Of a stretch of DNA of 64,000 bases, positions 10,231-21,425 are shown piece after piece. The stretch's first letter is position 1, and each line of letters begins with the position of its first letter. A program made the position numbers and the translations under genes. Under the pieces are notes generated by a model, which had not been told where the DNA came from, did no database searches, and worked only from the letters and a program-made list of their open reading frames with translations. This DNA comes from Cannabis sativa (Eukaryota > Streptophyta > Magnoliopsida > Rosales > Cannabaceae): the NCBI RefSeq assembly GCF_029168945.1, contig NC_083605.1:35043280-35107279 (forward strand), read 5' to 3'.

Positions 10231-11358
10231 TGTAAAGTCTTTTTTTGGCAAGTTAGTTGACAAAATAATTTTTCCATTTATGGTAAGATTGGTGTGCATT
10301 CATATTCGATTTCTTACCTTATAAATTCGGATTGTAGTTGCCCTTTTCCTTGTTTGGAAAGTTACACTTTCAGCTAAACTTTCCTTTATTGAAAACTTCT
10401 CAAAAGAGAAGGAATTCTCTTTTGGAAAGTTGTCTTTTTTAGGGAAACTTTGATTATTGCCTTTTCCTTATTGATTTCGATTGTATCTTGATACAATCAG
10501 AATATCTAATCTATTTTTGGCAGGAATCAAACATTAAAAGAAGATCGGACACGATTTTAGTAAGTTTCCGTTTAAGGCGTATCCGCTGCGTCAGCATCCG
10601 AATCTGATGTAGCAGATCGTGTTTCTTTTGGAAAGTTTTTGTACAGCTGCTAATTCGAACTTGTGGTTGCCTCTTTGGTTTTCATGATCTATAAATAGAG
10701 CCTAGAGAGCAACCATTCGAATTACCTCTTCCATTATTCATTTTCTACATTTATCTTTTGAGAGAAGAGAGTCTTTCTTTGTTTTGTGAGAGCCTAGTTG
10801 TTCATCTAGGTTCTGGTTGTTCTACTTCTGTTCTTACTCTATCCTAGAGGTTGTGAAGAACTACTTGACTGAACAAGAGATTGGTCTTCGGGAGAAGACT
10901 TGATAAAGCCTTACTTCGGGAGGAAGTAAGCACTTGGTCTTCGGGAGAAGACTTGTTGAAGCCTTACTTCGGGAGGAAGTAAGCACTCACACTTCAAAGA
11001 CGAAGGGAGTTCGGGCTTGAAGGTGTTTCAAGAAGTCAGATTCATAAAGTGGATTACAAAGGATTGCGGCAATTCTTTAGAGGGAGTCTAAACTTGTTTA
11101 AGTCAATTGTCTTTGTAATTTTGATACTTTATTAATTGATTTCATTCTCTGGGCGTGGCCCCGTGGACTAGGAGTGTTCGGGAGAACACTGATACCACGT
11201 ATAAATCTCTTGTGTCAAGTTATTTATTTTTCTGCAAATATTTATATTCGCACTTTTGTTCGGTTTTCTTGTAGCGAAATTACTTTCTCGCTCGCAAACG
11301 CGTACAGTTTTTATATTTTCTTATATACAACTGACATTTGCAAAAACACAGTTTTTCA
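10231..11358 (+). repeat. SIRE-1 LTR3 (3' LTR)
   Basis: The LTR is 1,128 bp, TGTAAAG to TTTTTCA, followed by the TTATT target duplication. It differs from LTR2 at a short cluster near 10,569-10,582 and again at about 11,240-11,295, with few differences elsewhere. Confidence 0.93.
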
Positions 11359-11363
11359 TTATT

Positions 11364-13797
11364 TTATAACACGTTATTAGTACAAGTCTCTATCAAAGTC
11401 CCAAGGTAAATATTTTGTTAAAGTTCTCGAGTTATTTCAAGGTCACAATACAATAAATATATATTTATATATATATACTCATCTGACTAAAACAATTTCA
11501 AGAACTCTTTTTTCTTTTTCTTTTTTATTTATATATTTATATTATTTATATATATATATATATGTATATATTTTTATTCTCATATAGTTATTCTTAAATT
11601 CATTTATATGTATTATATGCTCTTATTCTTTATCTATGATATGATAGAGAATATATATATATAAATTATGCATATTTCCTCAAGATTATGCGTCTTCGAT
11701 AAAATCATGCATATATCCTGAAGATTATGCAAACATAATATTCATCTTTATATAATTGACTAAGATATAACGAAAAAAAAAATAAATACATATTCATATA
11801 TATATTATATATATAAATACTCTATAAATTTTTTATATATATCTTGAAGATTAGCAAATATAATATTTATCAATGTATAATTTATTGAAATATAATAAAA
11901 AGTGAATATGTATTATTATATATTTGATAATAATGAAAAATAATTATAATATTGTTATAGATTTCTGTAAATATTTCCTGAAGTAAATATTTTATATTTG
12001 TTAAAAAAATATATTAAATTTATGTGAATACAATCAAAGAATTATTAAAATAATTAGTATTGATACAATTTTATAGTGGGTTTTGAATACCCAAAAAAAT
12101 ATTAAGAAAACTGTATTGAAACAACAAAGTGTAAGAATAATAATGAAAATGACTAATGTTCTTTAAATACACGAGACATGTATTTATTGTTAATCATTTC
12201 CTACAGAGAATGATAGATGAATTCATTTAATTTTAAAGAGCGTTCATATTCTATATATTAGTCATGTTATTATACATATGTATTGTTATTACTTATAATA
12301 TATATTAAAAATTATTACATGTGATATATATTAAAGATTTAATTTTGCATACGTCTTGAAGATTATACAAAAATTATATTCATATATTATTTGAAATATT
12401 GTAAAAGAAATTGCTGAATAATTTTTTGTATTTTTATGGATGAACAATTAATAAATTTTTAAGATTTATAATAATGTTCTAGTTGTTCAACGTCGTTTCC
12501 CGAAGTGAATGCAATAATTTTAAATAATCAATGGTATTATTTACTACTCAAATATGTTCAGAAAAAATTGAAAACAATCAGAAAATGAAATACCACACAC
12601 AAAGAGCATGAAATCTATATATCATGTGTGGAATTGAATAATAGTTGTCACGTACCTGTAGAACAGACACACTTATATTTAAGGTAAGATTATATTTGAC
12701 TATAGAATGTGAATTGTACACATATTTTAATACATTACAAATTTATCATACATTCAAAATATTTAAATATCATTCCCTGAAGAGAATGAATAGACATAAA
12801 ATTATGTTTCTAAAATATAGATTTTACATATATTAGTAATGCCAGAAGCAAATTTATATATACATATTTTATTATTTCTTAAAATCAATGGTTTCAAACT
12901 ATTATTGTTATAAGATATGTATATATACATTTACTACTTAATTCAGTTTGCATATTCCTAGAAGTGAATATATAATTTACTGATATTATAATAAAATTTA
13001 TTAGTGATCTAATATAATTTAATATAATCAAAGTGATAAAGAATTATATAATTTATTGATAATTATTTTTCTAATATAATTTATTTTAATATATGATCTT
13101 ATTTATTTATCTAGAAAATAAATATATATTAAATTATTTTTGAAGAAAATGTTTGAATTATATTTCTTTAACAATCTTGAGCTATTGTTATATTTTTAAT
13201 GCTTAGTTTCTTATCGATTTGATGATCATATGATCATGAATTTACAAAATTTATAAAATTATGTATTTCTAATTATACACAAACTCATTTTTAGAAATGA
13301 ATTAAGTTCATGACTATTGAACCTGCAGTTCAATGTCATTTAGTATATATGAGTTTAAACAAATATTAATTTATTGTGATATATTAAAATCCCTACTAGT
13401 GTATTAATATTATTAGATATCACAATTTTTAAAAGTTCTCTCGATCAGGGGGAGAGAAGTAGTTGGGATCGATAATTTTTTTAAAAAAATTGATCCTTGC
13501 ACAAAGTATATAAAAACAATATAGTTCAAAACGATATATGTCAACTGCAAATTAATATTATTCAAAGTTGAGTTAGAATGAGTCTAAAAGCGCATGAAGC
13601 GTAAATAAATAATGTAGAAATTATTAATAAATGTTCATTTGATTTGTCCTAAAGTTGTTAAATCTAGAGGTACTCATAGAGATACCTTAATGTTATGAAG
13701 TATTGATAATTTAAAAATAATAACCGTGATAAAAATGTTACTCTAGAAGAGACTCCCTAGAGAAGTTAGACATAACATATTTGATTATAATTGAATT
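11364..13797 (+). mobile_element. Degraded internal region of copia family D
   Basis: TTATAACA (11,364-11,371) completes the LTR interrupted by SIRE-1, and CGTTATTAGTAC follows as the start of the internal region. To about 13,440 the sequence is very AT-rich and repeats a degenerate CCTGAAGATTATGCA-like phrase (for example 11,691, 11,738, 11,853, 12,353, 12,497, 12,777). From about 13,440 to 13,797 there are traces resembling the copia linker between integrase and RT (GGE and TPREV-like residues, with stops). No open gag or pol remains. Family placement is inference. Confidence 0.45.
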
Positions 13798-13924
13798 TGT
13801 TTTTTTTATGAATCAGCAGTGTTTTCATTACTCCAATCAACCAATTTTACAACCTAAGAGCATCCCAGTTGAAGGACCTCAAAACTTCGTATGTAATACA
13901 CAATATGAGTATAACTCTACAAAC

Positions 13925-16900
13925 TTACAATGATCTAAACCAATCCAACTCTTGCTGCCCAATTTTCTTAGGCAAAAAGCTATATATTCTTTGTTTTACC
14001 ATTTCTTTAACTGTACATACAACTCTGTCTACATTACCTACTTTTGAGTTCCATATTTGATCATTCCTAGCCTTCCAAACATGGTACACTAGGCTTGACA
14101 AAGCAGCCGAGAGCACTTGTTTCCTAAACTTGCCGCCTTTTCTTCTTTCTATCCACCGGGTGAGCCTTGTGAAATCCAAAGAGGATGCATTCCACTCTAA
14201 CCAGTCTTTGATTCTTTGAAGTCCCTGGCTTGAAAAGGAGCAAGAAAAGAAGAGATGCTCACAAGTTTCAGCATGATTTTTACACAGTACACACATGGGG
14301 TCATCAATAATTCCAAACCTGTGAAGTTTCTCTTTTGTTCTCAATCTTCCTTGAATTGCAATCCACATGATGAAACTAGTTTTGGGAGTGTGAAGCCTCC
14401 CCCAAACTTCATTACTCCAATGGACTCTATGCTTTGGAGGAACAAGTAGCTTGTACCCGAGGGAGATGTAGTACTTGGATTGGGTAAACTGTTGAACATC
14501 AACCAAGTCTTTAACTTGGTTCTTGGCCTCCACTACCTTATTCCAGTACCAACTCCCCTGAGATGGGGCCTTGTAGCCCCACCAATCTTCCTCCCAAATG
14601 TACACACTATGAACCCATTTCATCCACATATTATCTTCTTAATTTGCAATTGCCCAATTATACTTGAACACTGCAGCTCTATTCCCTTCTGCTACCCTTT
14701 TGAATCCAATACCACCTTCTGATTTTGTTTGACAAACAGATTCCCATGCAGTAGGACCCGAACCATTCATGGTGCTCTGTCCCTTCCACAAGAAGGCTCG
14801 GCAAATAGCTTCAATCTCATTAATCACCTTCTTAGGTAATATCATTATTTGACTCCAATATGAATGGATCGCCATCAGCACCGAATTCACTAAGACTGCT
14901 CTACCCGCAAAAGATAAGTTCCTGGAGCTCCAGGTCTTGATTCGAGAAGTCATTTTCTCAGCCAGCAATATACATTCCTGCCCTGAGATTCTTTTAGCAC
15001 ATATCAGGACACCCAAGTATTTGAAAGGTACATCCTGCCTACTAAACCCAGACATATCCAGTATTCTTTGAATTTCTCCATTTTGCATACCACTGAAATA
15101 AATAGCAGATTTTGTAGGATTAGGATGCAAACCTGAGGTGCAAGAGAATAACTTCAATCCTTGTAACATGAGGTAGACACTCTTAAAATCACCCTTGCTG
15201 AAAAGTAGCACATCATCAGCAAAGCTCAAATGATTGAGTTTGAGTCCTCCACATCTTTAATGGAATTGGAAATCCTCCCTAGCTCCAATCTTTTGCATTA
15301 TTCTAAATAAGTACTGCATTCCCATAACAAAAAGCAATGGTAAAATGGGATCTCCCTGTCTTAGACGTCTTCTGAATTCAAAAAATCCATGTAGAGTACC
15401 ATTAAACATGAGAGAGAACCTTGGTGTCCTAACATAGTTCATGATTAACTTGATGAACTCGCTAGGAAACTGGAAGGCCTCCAACATTTCTTCTATGAAG
15501 TCCCACTCAATTGTGTCATATGCCTTCTGCAGGTCCAGCTTAATCATACAGTTTGGCTTAGCATTTCTCCTCACATAGTGTCGTATTATGTCCTGGCATA
15601 TCATAACGTTGTGAGCTATGAGCCTCCCTTTTACAAATCCACTTTGATTCTGACCAATAAGGCTAGGTAGGATGTTCTTTAGCCGGGAGCATAACATTTT
15701 GGTGGCAATTTTGTATATGACATTGCAACAAGCAATGGGTCTGAAGTCCTTTACTGTGTTCGGGCACTTAACTTTGGGTCTAAGAGTAAGCACTGTAGAG
15801 TTTATCTCCTTCAAAATGTTCCCTGTAGTCAAGAAAGAATCTACTGCTTCATAAATATCATTCCCTATTAGCTCCTAGTTGTCTTAGGAAAAATAGCTAG
15901 AGAAACCATCAGGGCCTGGCGCTTTGATTCCTGGAATTGCAAATAAGGCAGCTTTAACATCTTCTTTAGTAAACTTCTCCAATAGCATTTGTGCTTGCTG
16001 GTTGGAGACTTTTGGTCCCATGTTAACTACTTGTTTCATCACTTTTCTCCTGTGATCCATTGTAGTACCCAACAGAGTCTTATAATAACTAATAAAGGCA
16101 TCTGTTACCTGCTCCGGTTTCTAAGTTGGGGTGCCATCTTATTGCTCTATGGACCAAATTCTATTTTGCCTCCTCTATCTCTGAGACTTGCATAGAAAAT
16201 AGAAGTATTATTATCCCCTTTTTTCACCCAGGAGACTTTCGCCTTTTGTTGCAACATCGACATTAAGTCCCTATGGGACTTTAAAAACCGCTGTCTAGCC
16301 TCCATTTCTGTAGATTGTAGCATCTGGTTTCTCGGGTCTGCCTCTAATTTGGCCTGGCAGTCGGCTAAATCATCCTTAGCTCTGGCTTCTGCAACATGTA
16401 TGTCAGAAAAACCACTCTTGTTGATCTCCTTGAGGACCCCTTTCAATGCTTCAAGCTTTGAGGTAATCTGGTACATCTTTGTTCCTTTAATTTTCTGCAC
16501 CCACACCTCTCTAATCTTCCTATCATAATCCGGGTGATTACTCCACATCCTAAAATACTTGAAGGGTTTCCTCCCATTAGGTATTTCAGGATGTATTGTA
16601 AGCAGCCCCGGAGAACGATCAAAGATTCCTTCGTTTAGAAAAAGTGCTTCAGCCGTCGGAAACTTAGTGATCCAACTTGGATTAGCAAGGATTCTATCAA
16701 TTTTTGAATAGATCCTATCCCCTTTAGGTTGTTTGTTGTTCCATGTGAAAAAATTACCACTTGCTTTAACATCTTCTAGCTGACATTTCTCAATACACTC
16801 TATAAATTTAGCAGCCTTATGAAACTTTACTCTATCTCCCACTCTTTCTTCTCTAGAGAGAATCTCATTGAAATCCCCCATGACTAACCAGGGATCTTGT

Positions 16901-17289
16901 GTTGCCAACTCCATTAATTCCTTCCACAATTCTTTCCTTCCATCTTTATCATTCACGGCATATATAAAAGTAACAAAGAACCTCTTCTTCCCATATACCT
17001 TTGTCACCAAGCTATGATTGAATTGAATTCCACATTTAAGAATATTAACCATGAAGCTATTAGGATTCCATGCTAACGCTATCCTTCCCCCCGCATGCCA
17101 TGCTATATTCGACGTAAAACACCATCCACAAAAAACACTAGTATACAAAGCCCCAAATTTGGGAGCCTTGACTCTCGTCTCAAGGAAACCAACTAAACCA
17201 ATTTGTTGTTGAGCAATAAATTGCTTAACTAGTAATTGTTTTTGTTGGTTGTTGATCCCCCGGACGTTCCAACTCAATACTTTATCCAT
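13925..17289 (-). pseudogene. LINE ORF2: endonuclease, reverse transcriptase, zf-RVT
   Basis: The start MDKVLSWNVRGINNQQ (ATG at 17,287-17,289) is the typical beginning of an APE-type endonuclease; GDFNEI and the rest of this domain run to about 16,200. RT motifs follow: [41 protein letters not shown] and FADD (15,212-15,223). The C-terminus (13,925-14,629) has the Cys/His cluster of the zf-RVT type (MCVLCKNHAETCEHLFF). The enzyme would nick target DNA and copy the LINE RNA. The frame is interrupted near 16,140, 16,075-15,884, 15,840, 15,240 and 14,635, so it is dead. Confidence 0.85.
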
Positions 17290-18658
17290 TAGGAAGAAGA
17301 GGACCTCCCCCTCCTCCAGTGTTCTGCAATTCAATCTCTATGTTCTCCCCTATTCCATGTCTCTGCAGTGGCATACCAACATCAGTTAATTCATCTTCAA
17401 CCTGGCAGCAGCTAGTCGATACTGTAGACAACACCTGAAGAGTGTTAGTCGTATCTGTCTTCAAACTAGGGGATTTTTCTTTGACTTTCCAAACTTTCCC
17501 AGCTGGTAAAGAGCCATCTGAGTCTTCTAATGGCTGCTTCCCTTTCTTTTTGTCTGCTGCATATTGCCCAGGAGCCGTGTCCCTAGTATCTTTGAGTACC
17601 CATTCCTGCTTCTGCCCTGTTTTGTTCTTACATTCTATTGTATTGTGCCCCAGCCCATAGCAATGACCACACTTTGTTGGCTTTCATTCATACTTTACTG
17701 AGACCTCCACATTGTTCCCATATTCATTTTCAAATTTGATTACAGCAGGGAAATCTTGATTCAAAGAAACTTCAATAAGAACTCTAGGATACAGTAGCTT
17801 ATCCCTTTCTTTAGTTACTTAATCCACCATCACCGGATTGCCTACTTGCCCTATGATCTTGAAAAGTGACTTCTCACCCCAATACTTCAGTTCTAGGTAT
17901 TCCATTTGAACCCAAATTGGAACTAAGCTTACATCTTGCTTCTAAAAATTCACATTAGGGTCCCAAGCCTTCATGATAACAAGCCTTCTATTAAAAAAGA
18001 TGTATCCCCCTGCTAAAATTTCATCCCTAACTGTTGTAGACTCGAATAGGATCAAGAAAATTCCATAGGCTATCATCCCAACCTTATCCACTTTACCAGG
18101 CCACATTCTTCTAGCAAATCCATCTAAGATTGACAAAGGTGGATTTGCCCCTAACACATAACAAACAATTGAAGGGGTCGAGAATGAGACCTCATCCTCT
18201 ATATCTTCCATCTGTATTTTCACTCTTTTCTTTTGTTCATTTGACTTAAAAGTGATAGCCAAATTCTTTCTAACAGATTCAGATCGCAGAACAGGGGGTA
18301 AAGATTCATTACCTTCCGAAATTTTCGTGGAGCAGAGTTGATTCGCCTGCAGAAAAAAGGCAAACTCCGAGCGAACTTCCTCTTGCTGTTGAATTGCTTT
18401 CAGAGATGATTTGGGGGATAGTGGTGCTTGAAACACATCCGTAATCTCCGGGTCTTCCAAGTTGTCGCCACCATCCTTCTCCTCTTCTGAAAACACAATA
18501 GGCTCCACGCCTATTTCGTCCATTGATTTCACCTCCCGAGCACCAGAACTCGAATTCGGCCCTTTCGTCTTCTTCTTCTTCTTTCCAGATTCTTGTTTCC
18601 CAGATTTGTTCGACCCCTGCGATGCCTTCCGGGGACGCCCACAACCTGCCACAACCAC
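17290..18658 (-). pseudogene. LINE ORF1, RNA-binding gag-like protein
   Basis: The ORF starts MVVAGCGRPRKASQGSNKSG at 18,658 and is open to 17,942 (238 aa): a basic N-terminus, an acidic stretch, then a DUF4283-like region with an aromatic-rich end. Downstream, in other frames, a CCHC knuckle, CGHCYGLGHNTIEC, is encoded at about 17,645-17,686. In plant L1 elements ORF1 binds the element's RNA. At least one stop and frame changes separate these parts. Confidence 0.75.
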
Positions 18659-18730
18659 TGATTCAAAGATCGGAGTCAGAGAGCCCTAGCAGAGCACTTC
18701 AAGAGTCAACTCAGTTTTTTTTTTTTTTGT

Positions 18731-19387
18731 TATATTATTTAATATTTATGCATGATCCTAAATATTTTTTTTATATAAATATGCATAGTTTCATATTGTA
18801 AACTACGTTTAAAAAAATTATCATCAAATCATTCGTCATCATAAATATTTTTTCATTATTTTTATAGCATTTTGATAATATTCAACCATTAATTTTGATT
18901 ATTTTTATTTTTATTATTTTATATAAGAGTTTAATATTTTTTCAAAAAAAAAACACGAGAAAAGAGAATTTTTCTTAAAATTGTTCATTAATAGATTAAT
19001 GATGTCTTTTTATTTTTTAATTTGTTCTTCATAAAAAAATAATATCATCATTCATTATATTAAAAGTATTCTTTTTATTTTTATACCTTTCACCATTATT
19101 ATATTATACTAATAATAATTCATATAACCAACTATACAAATCTATATAAAATGAAACTTAGAGTAATAACATTAATTGTATATTACATTATTTATGCTCA
19201 AAGTATTTATATATGTAATATATATATTAAAATATAATATCCGTTGTACATACAAACAAACATAATATATAATATATTTAGCATGGAATAATATATAACT
19301 CACGATGAAGTTAATATTTTTAGAAAATCAAATAGGGAAAGTATAGCAAATGCTTTCAAATCATAGGATTATGTTAGTTAATGTCTT
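18731..19387. other. AT-rich spacer
   Basis: Very AT-rich sequence with homopolymer runs. No gene, RNA or repeat boundary was recognised. Confidence 0.5.
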
Positions 19388-20402
19388 TATTTTAAAACTT
19401 ATAAAGAAATGGCCTTTGTAGACTATTTATTATTTATATTGTCTTTTTGCCACATAAAAAAAATTAATAATTTATTTCATTTTTTTTTAAGAATTAGAAA
19501 AAAATTACTTAAAAATTATGGTATATTTATATTAATTTTGTTATTTTTTTATTTGAAAGTTATGTTTATTTTTTTTAATTTTTTAGGATTTGTTGTGGGT
19601 TTTTTTTTTTTTTTTTTTTTTGAAAATGAAATAGAAACTTCATTGAAATTTATCATTCAGAGTACAAAAGGTCCTGAAGATCAGGTGGTAAATTCTGAAC
19701 ATGAAGGCTACAACAAGAAAAAAATTGAGAGTGCCTAGCCACATAGTGGGCAATCCAATTAGCTGATTGTTTTAATAAAATTCAACGAAACATGTGGAAG
19801 ATGAGAAAGTAAAAGTTTACAATCGTTAACAACCAACCCAAAAACGGAGGACATACAATGAGAGGTACAAATAGCCTGAACGGTGAGCATACTGTCGGTT
19901 TCAATCTCCACTTTATCCCAACCTTTAGTTTTGATCCAACTAAGGGCTTCCTTAACACCTATTGCTTCGACAACTTCAGCAGCGAATGAACCTCTATTAC
20001 ATACTGCAATAGCATCTAATAAGTATTGGGTTTTGTGCCCTAAATAAAACTCATTTCAATATAATCAGATTTACTAGTTAATAAAGATCAGAAATAACAT
20101 TTTATGTTGCATGGTTCACATGATTTATTTCATGATTATATTTAATGTATAAATTCTATTAAGTCCAGAACATATGTATTTGTTAATGATTATAGTGTTG
20201 TCAGCACAGTGGAATATAATCTTGATTATATGTTCGAAAGTTTCATTCCCTAATTTGTCAGTTCACTGGATTTAGAATGGCATGATAATCAGCGATAGGT
20301 ATACTTACACCTTGGATAAGTGTTATGTCCTTTCCAGGGTATTGGCAAAGTTTACCAGTATCGGATGTATAGAGTATACATTGGAAGGGACCGATATTGA
20401 AC

Positions 20403-20576
20403 TTTGATTAATTATGTTAAATTTACCGTAATATCTATTCAATTCAATATCACCTAGTTGATCCTAGATCAAATGATCTTAATCCTGATATGTTTTGGTT
20501 CGATCTTAAGAGTATTATACGTGTTCTTTGATTTGTTAGTTAAGCCTACTTTTTGGTCAGGGTGATACGTACATTT
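20403..20576 (+). repeat. 174-bp direct repeat, copy 1 (copy 2 at 21,426-21,599)
   Basis: An LTR segment from TTTGATTA to GATACGTACATTT is present twice, at 20,403-20,576 and 21,426-21,599, both 174 bp with about ten mismatches by eye. The other LTRs of this family have it once. The two copies bracket the G-rich insertion. Confidence 0.88.
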
Positions 20577-21425
20577 AGGGCTTGTTTGGTACACCGTATT
20601 GTAATGTATTGTATTGTATTGTGTTGAATTGTGTTATATTATATTGTATTAGTATTATTTAATACAATACAATGTTTGGTATTGACTTGTATTAACTGAT
20701 TGTGTAAAGTTATAATATATTTTTAATACACTCGATCCCAACACCAACTACGAGTTCGAGTCCCGAGTACCAGGTCTGGGTCCACGTCCCGAGTCCGAGT
20801 CTGAGTCCGGAGTCGGGGTTTGGGTCGGGGTCCGGGTTTGGGTCTGGGGCCAGGGTCCGGGTCTTGGTCCGGGGTCCGGTTCTGGGACTAGGGTCCGGAG
20901 TCGGGGTCCTGGTCCGGGATGCGGGTCCAGGCCCGAGCCCGGGTCTGGGTCCAGGGTCCAAGGTCCGGGGTTCGAGGTTCGGGGTCCGAGGTCCGGAGTT
21001 CGGGTCCAGGTCCAGGTCCGGGGTCTGGGTCCTGGTTTGTGTCTAGGTCCGGGGTCCAGGTCCGGGTCTCGAGTCTAGGGTCGGGGTCTGGGTCTGGGTC
21101 CGGGTCCAGGGTCCGAGTCTGGGATCTGGGTCTGGGTACGGGATGCGGGTCCAAGCCTAGGCCTAGGTCCGGGTTCGGGTCCGGGGTCCGGGTCTGGGGT
21201 CCGGGTCTGGGTCCGGGTCCGAGTCTAGGTCCCAGGTTCAGGTCTGGGGTCCGGGGTCTGGGTCCGGGTTCGGGTCCAGGTCCCGTGTCCCAGGTCCCGA
21301 GTCCGGGTTCGGGTCCGGGCGCGGAGTCTGAGTCTGGGCGCAGGTCCAGGTTCAGGTCCGGGTTTGGGTCCAGGGTCCGGGTCCGAGTCGGGGCCCGGGT
21401 CTGGCGTCCAAGGTTCAGGTCCAGG
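20577..21425 (+). repeat. Insertion with G-rich GGGTCN hexamer array
   Basis: The left end reads AGGGCTTGTTTGGTACACC followed by TATTG repeats, similar to MITE ends, but no matching inverted end is seen on the right. From about 20,750 to the end the sequence is a degenerate hexamer array (GGGTCC, GGGTCT, GGGTTC, GGGTCG). Long ORFs on both strands (171 aa plus, 88 aa minus) are Gly/Ser/Arg/Val or Pro/Asp/Thr repeats and are translation artefacts of the array. Confidence 0.85.

Larger units (their letters stand above)
820..11358 (+). mobile_element. SIRE-1: Sirevirus-type Ty1/copia element with three LTRs
   Basis: The order is truncated LTR (820-1,388), residual 3' internal DNA (1,389-2,271), full LTR (2,272-3,392), internal region with gag-pol (3,393-10,230) and full LTR (10,231-11,358). 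The outer ends are flanked by the same 5-bp duplication, TTATT (815-819 and 11,359-11,363), so the whole block derives from one insertion. Sirevirus assignment rests on the roughly 1.1-kb LTRs, the tRNA-Met primer site TGGTATCAGAGC, the copia order protease-integrase-RT-RNase H, and many GGGGGAG polypurine tracts before the 3' LTR. The coding region carries stops and frameshifts, so this copy is unlikely to be autonomous. Confidence 0.9.
13799..18730 (-). mobile_element. L1-type LINE, degraded, minus strand
   Basis: On the minus strand the order is ORF1 (from 18,658), ORF2 with endonuclease and reverse transcriptase (from 17,289), then a short A tail (plus-strand T run at 13,800-13,808). I could not find a convincing target duplication; the T run at about 18,715-18,729 complicates the 5' boundary. 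Length of about 4.9 kb is near that expected for a plant L1. Confidence 0.8.

Noticed and set aside
18714..18730. T run as the A tail or target-site edge of the first LINE
   Set aside because: It lies at the 5' side of that LINE and no matching target duplication with 13,790-13,800 was found.
19409..19738. 109-aa plus-strand ORF
   Set aside because: Phe/Ile/Lys-rich translation of T- and A-rich DNA; repeats as flank of the duplicated LINE end.
20577..20700. Complete hAT-like MITE
   Set aside because: The left end looks like a MITE end, but no inverted right end or 8-bp target duplication is present.
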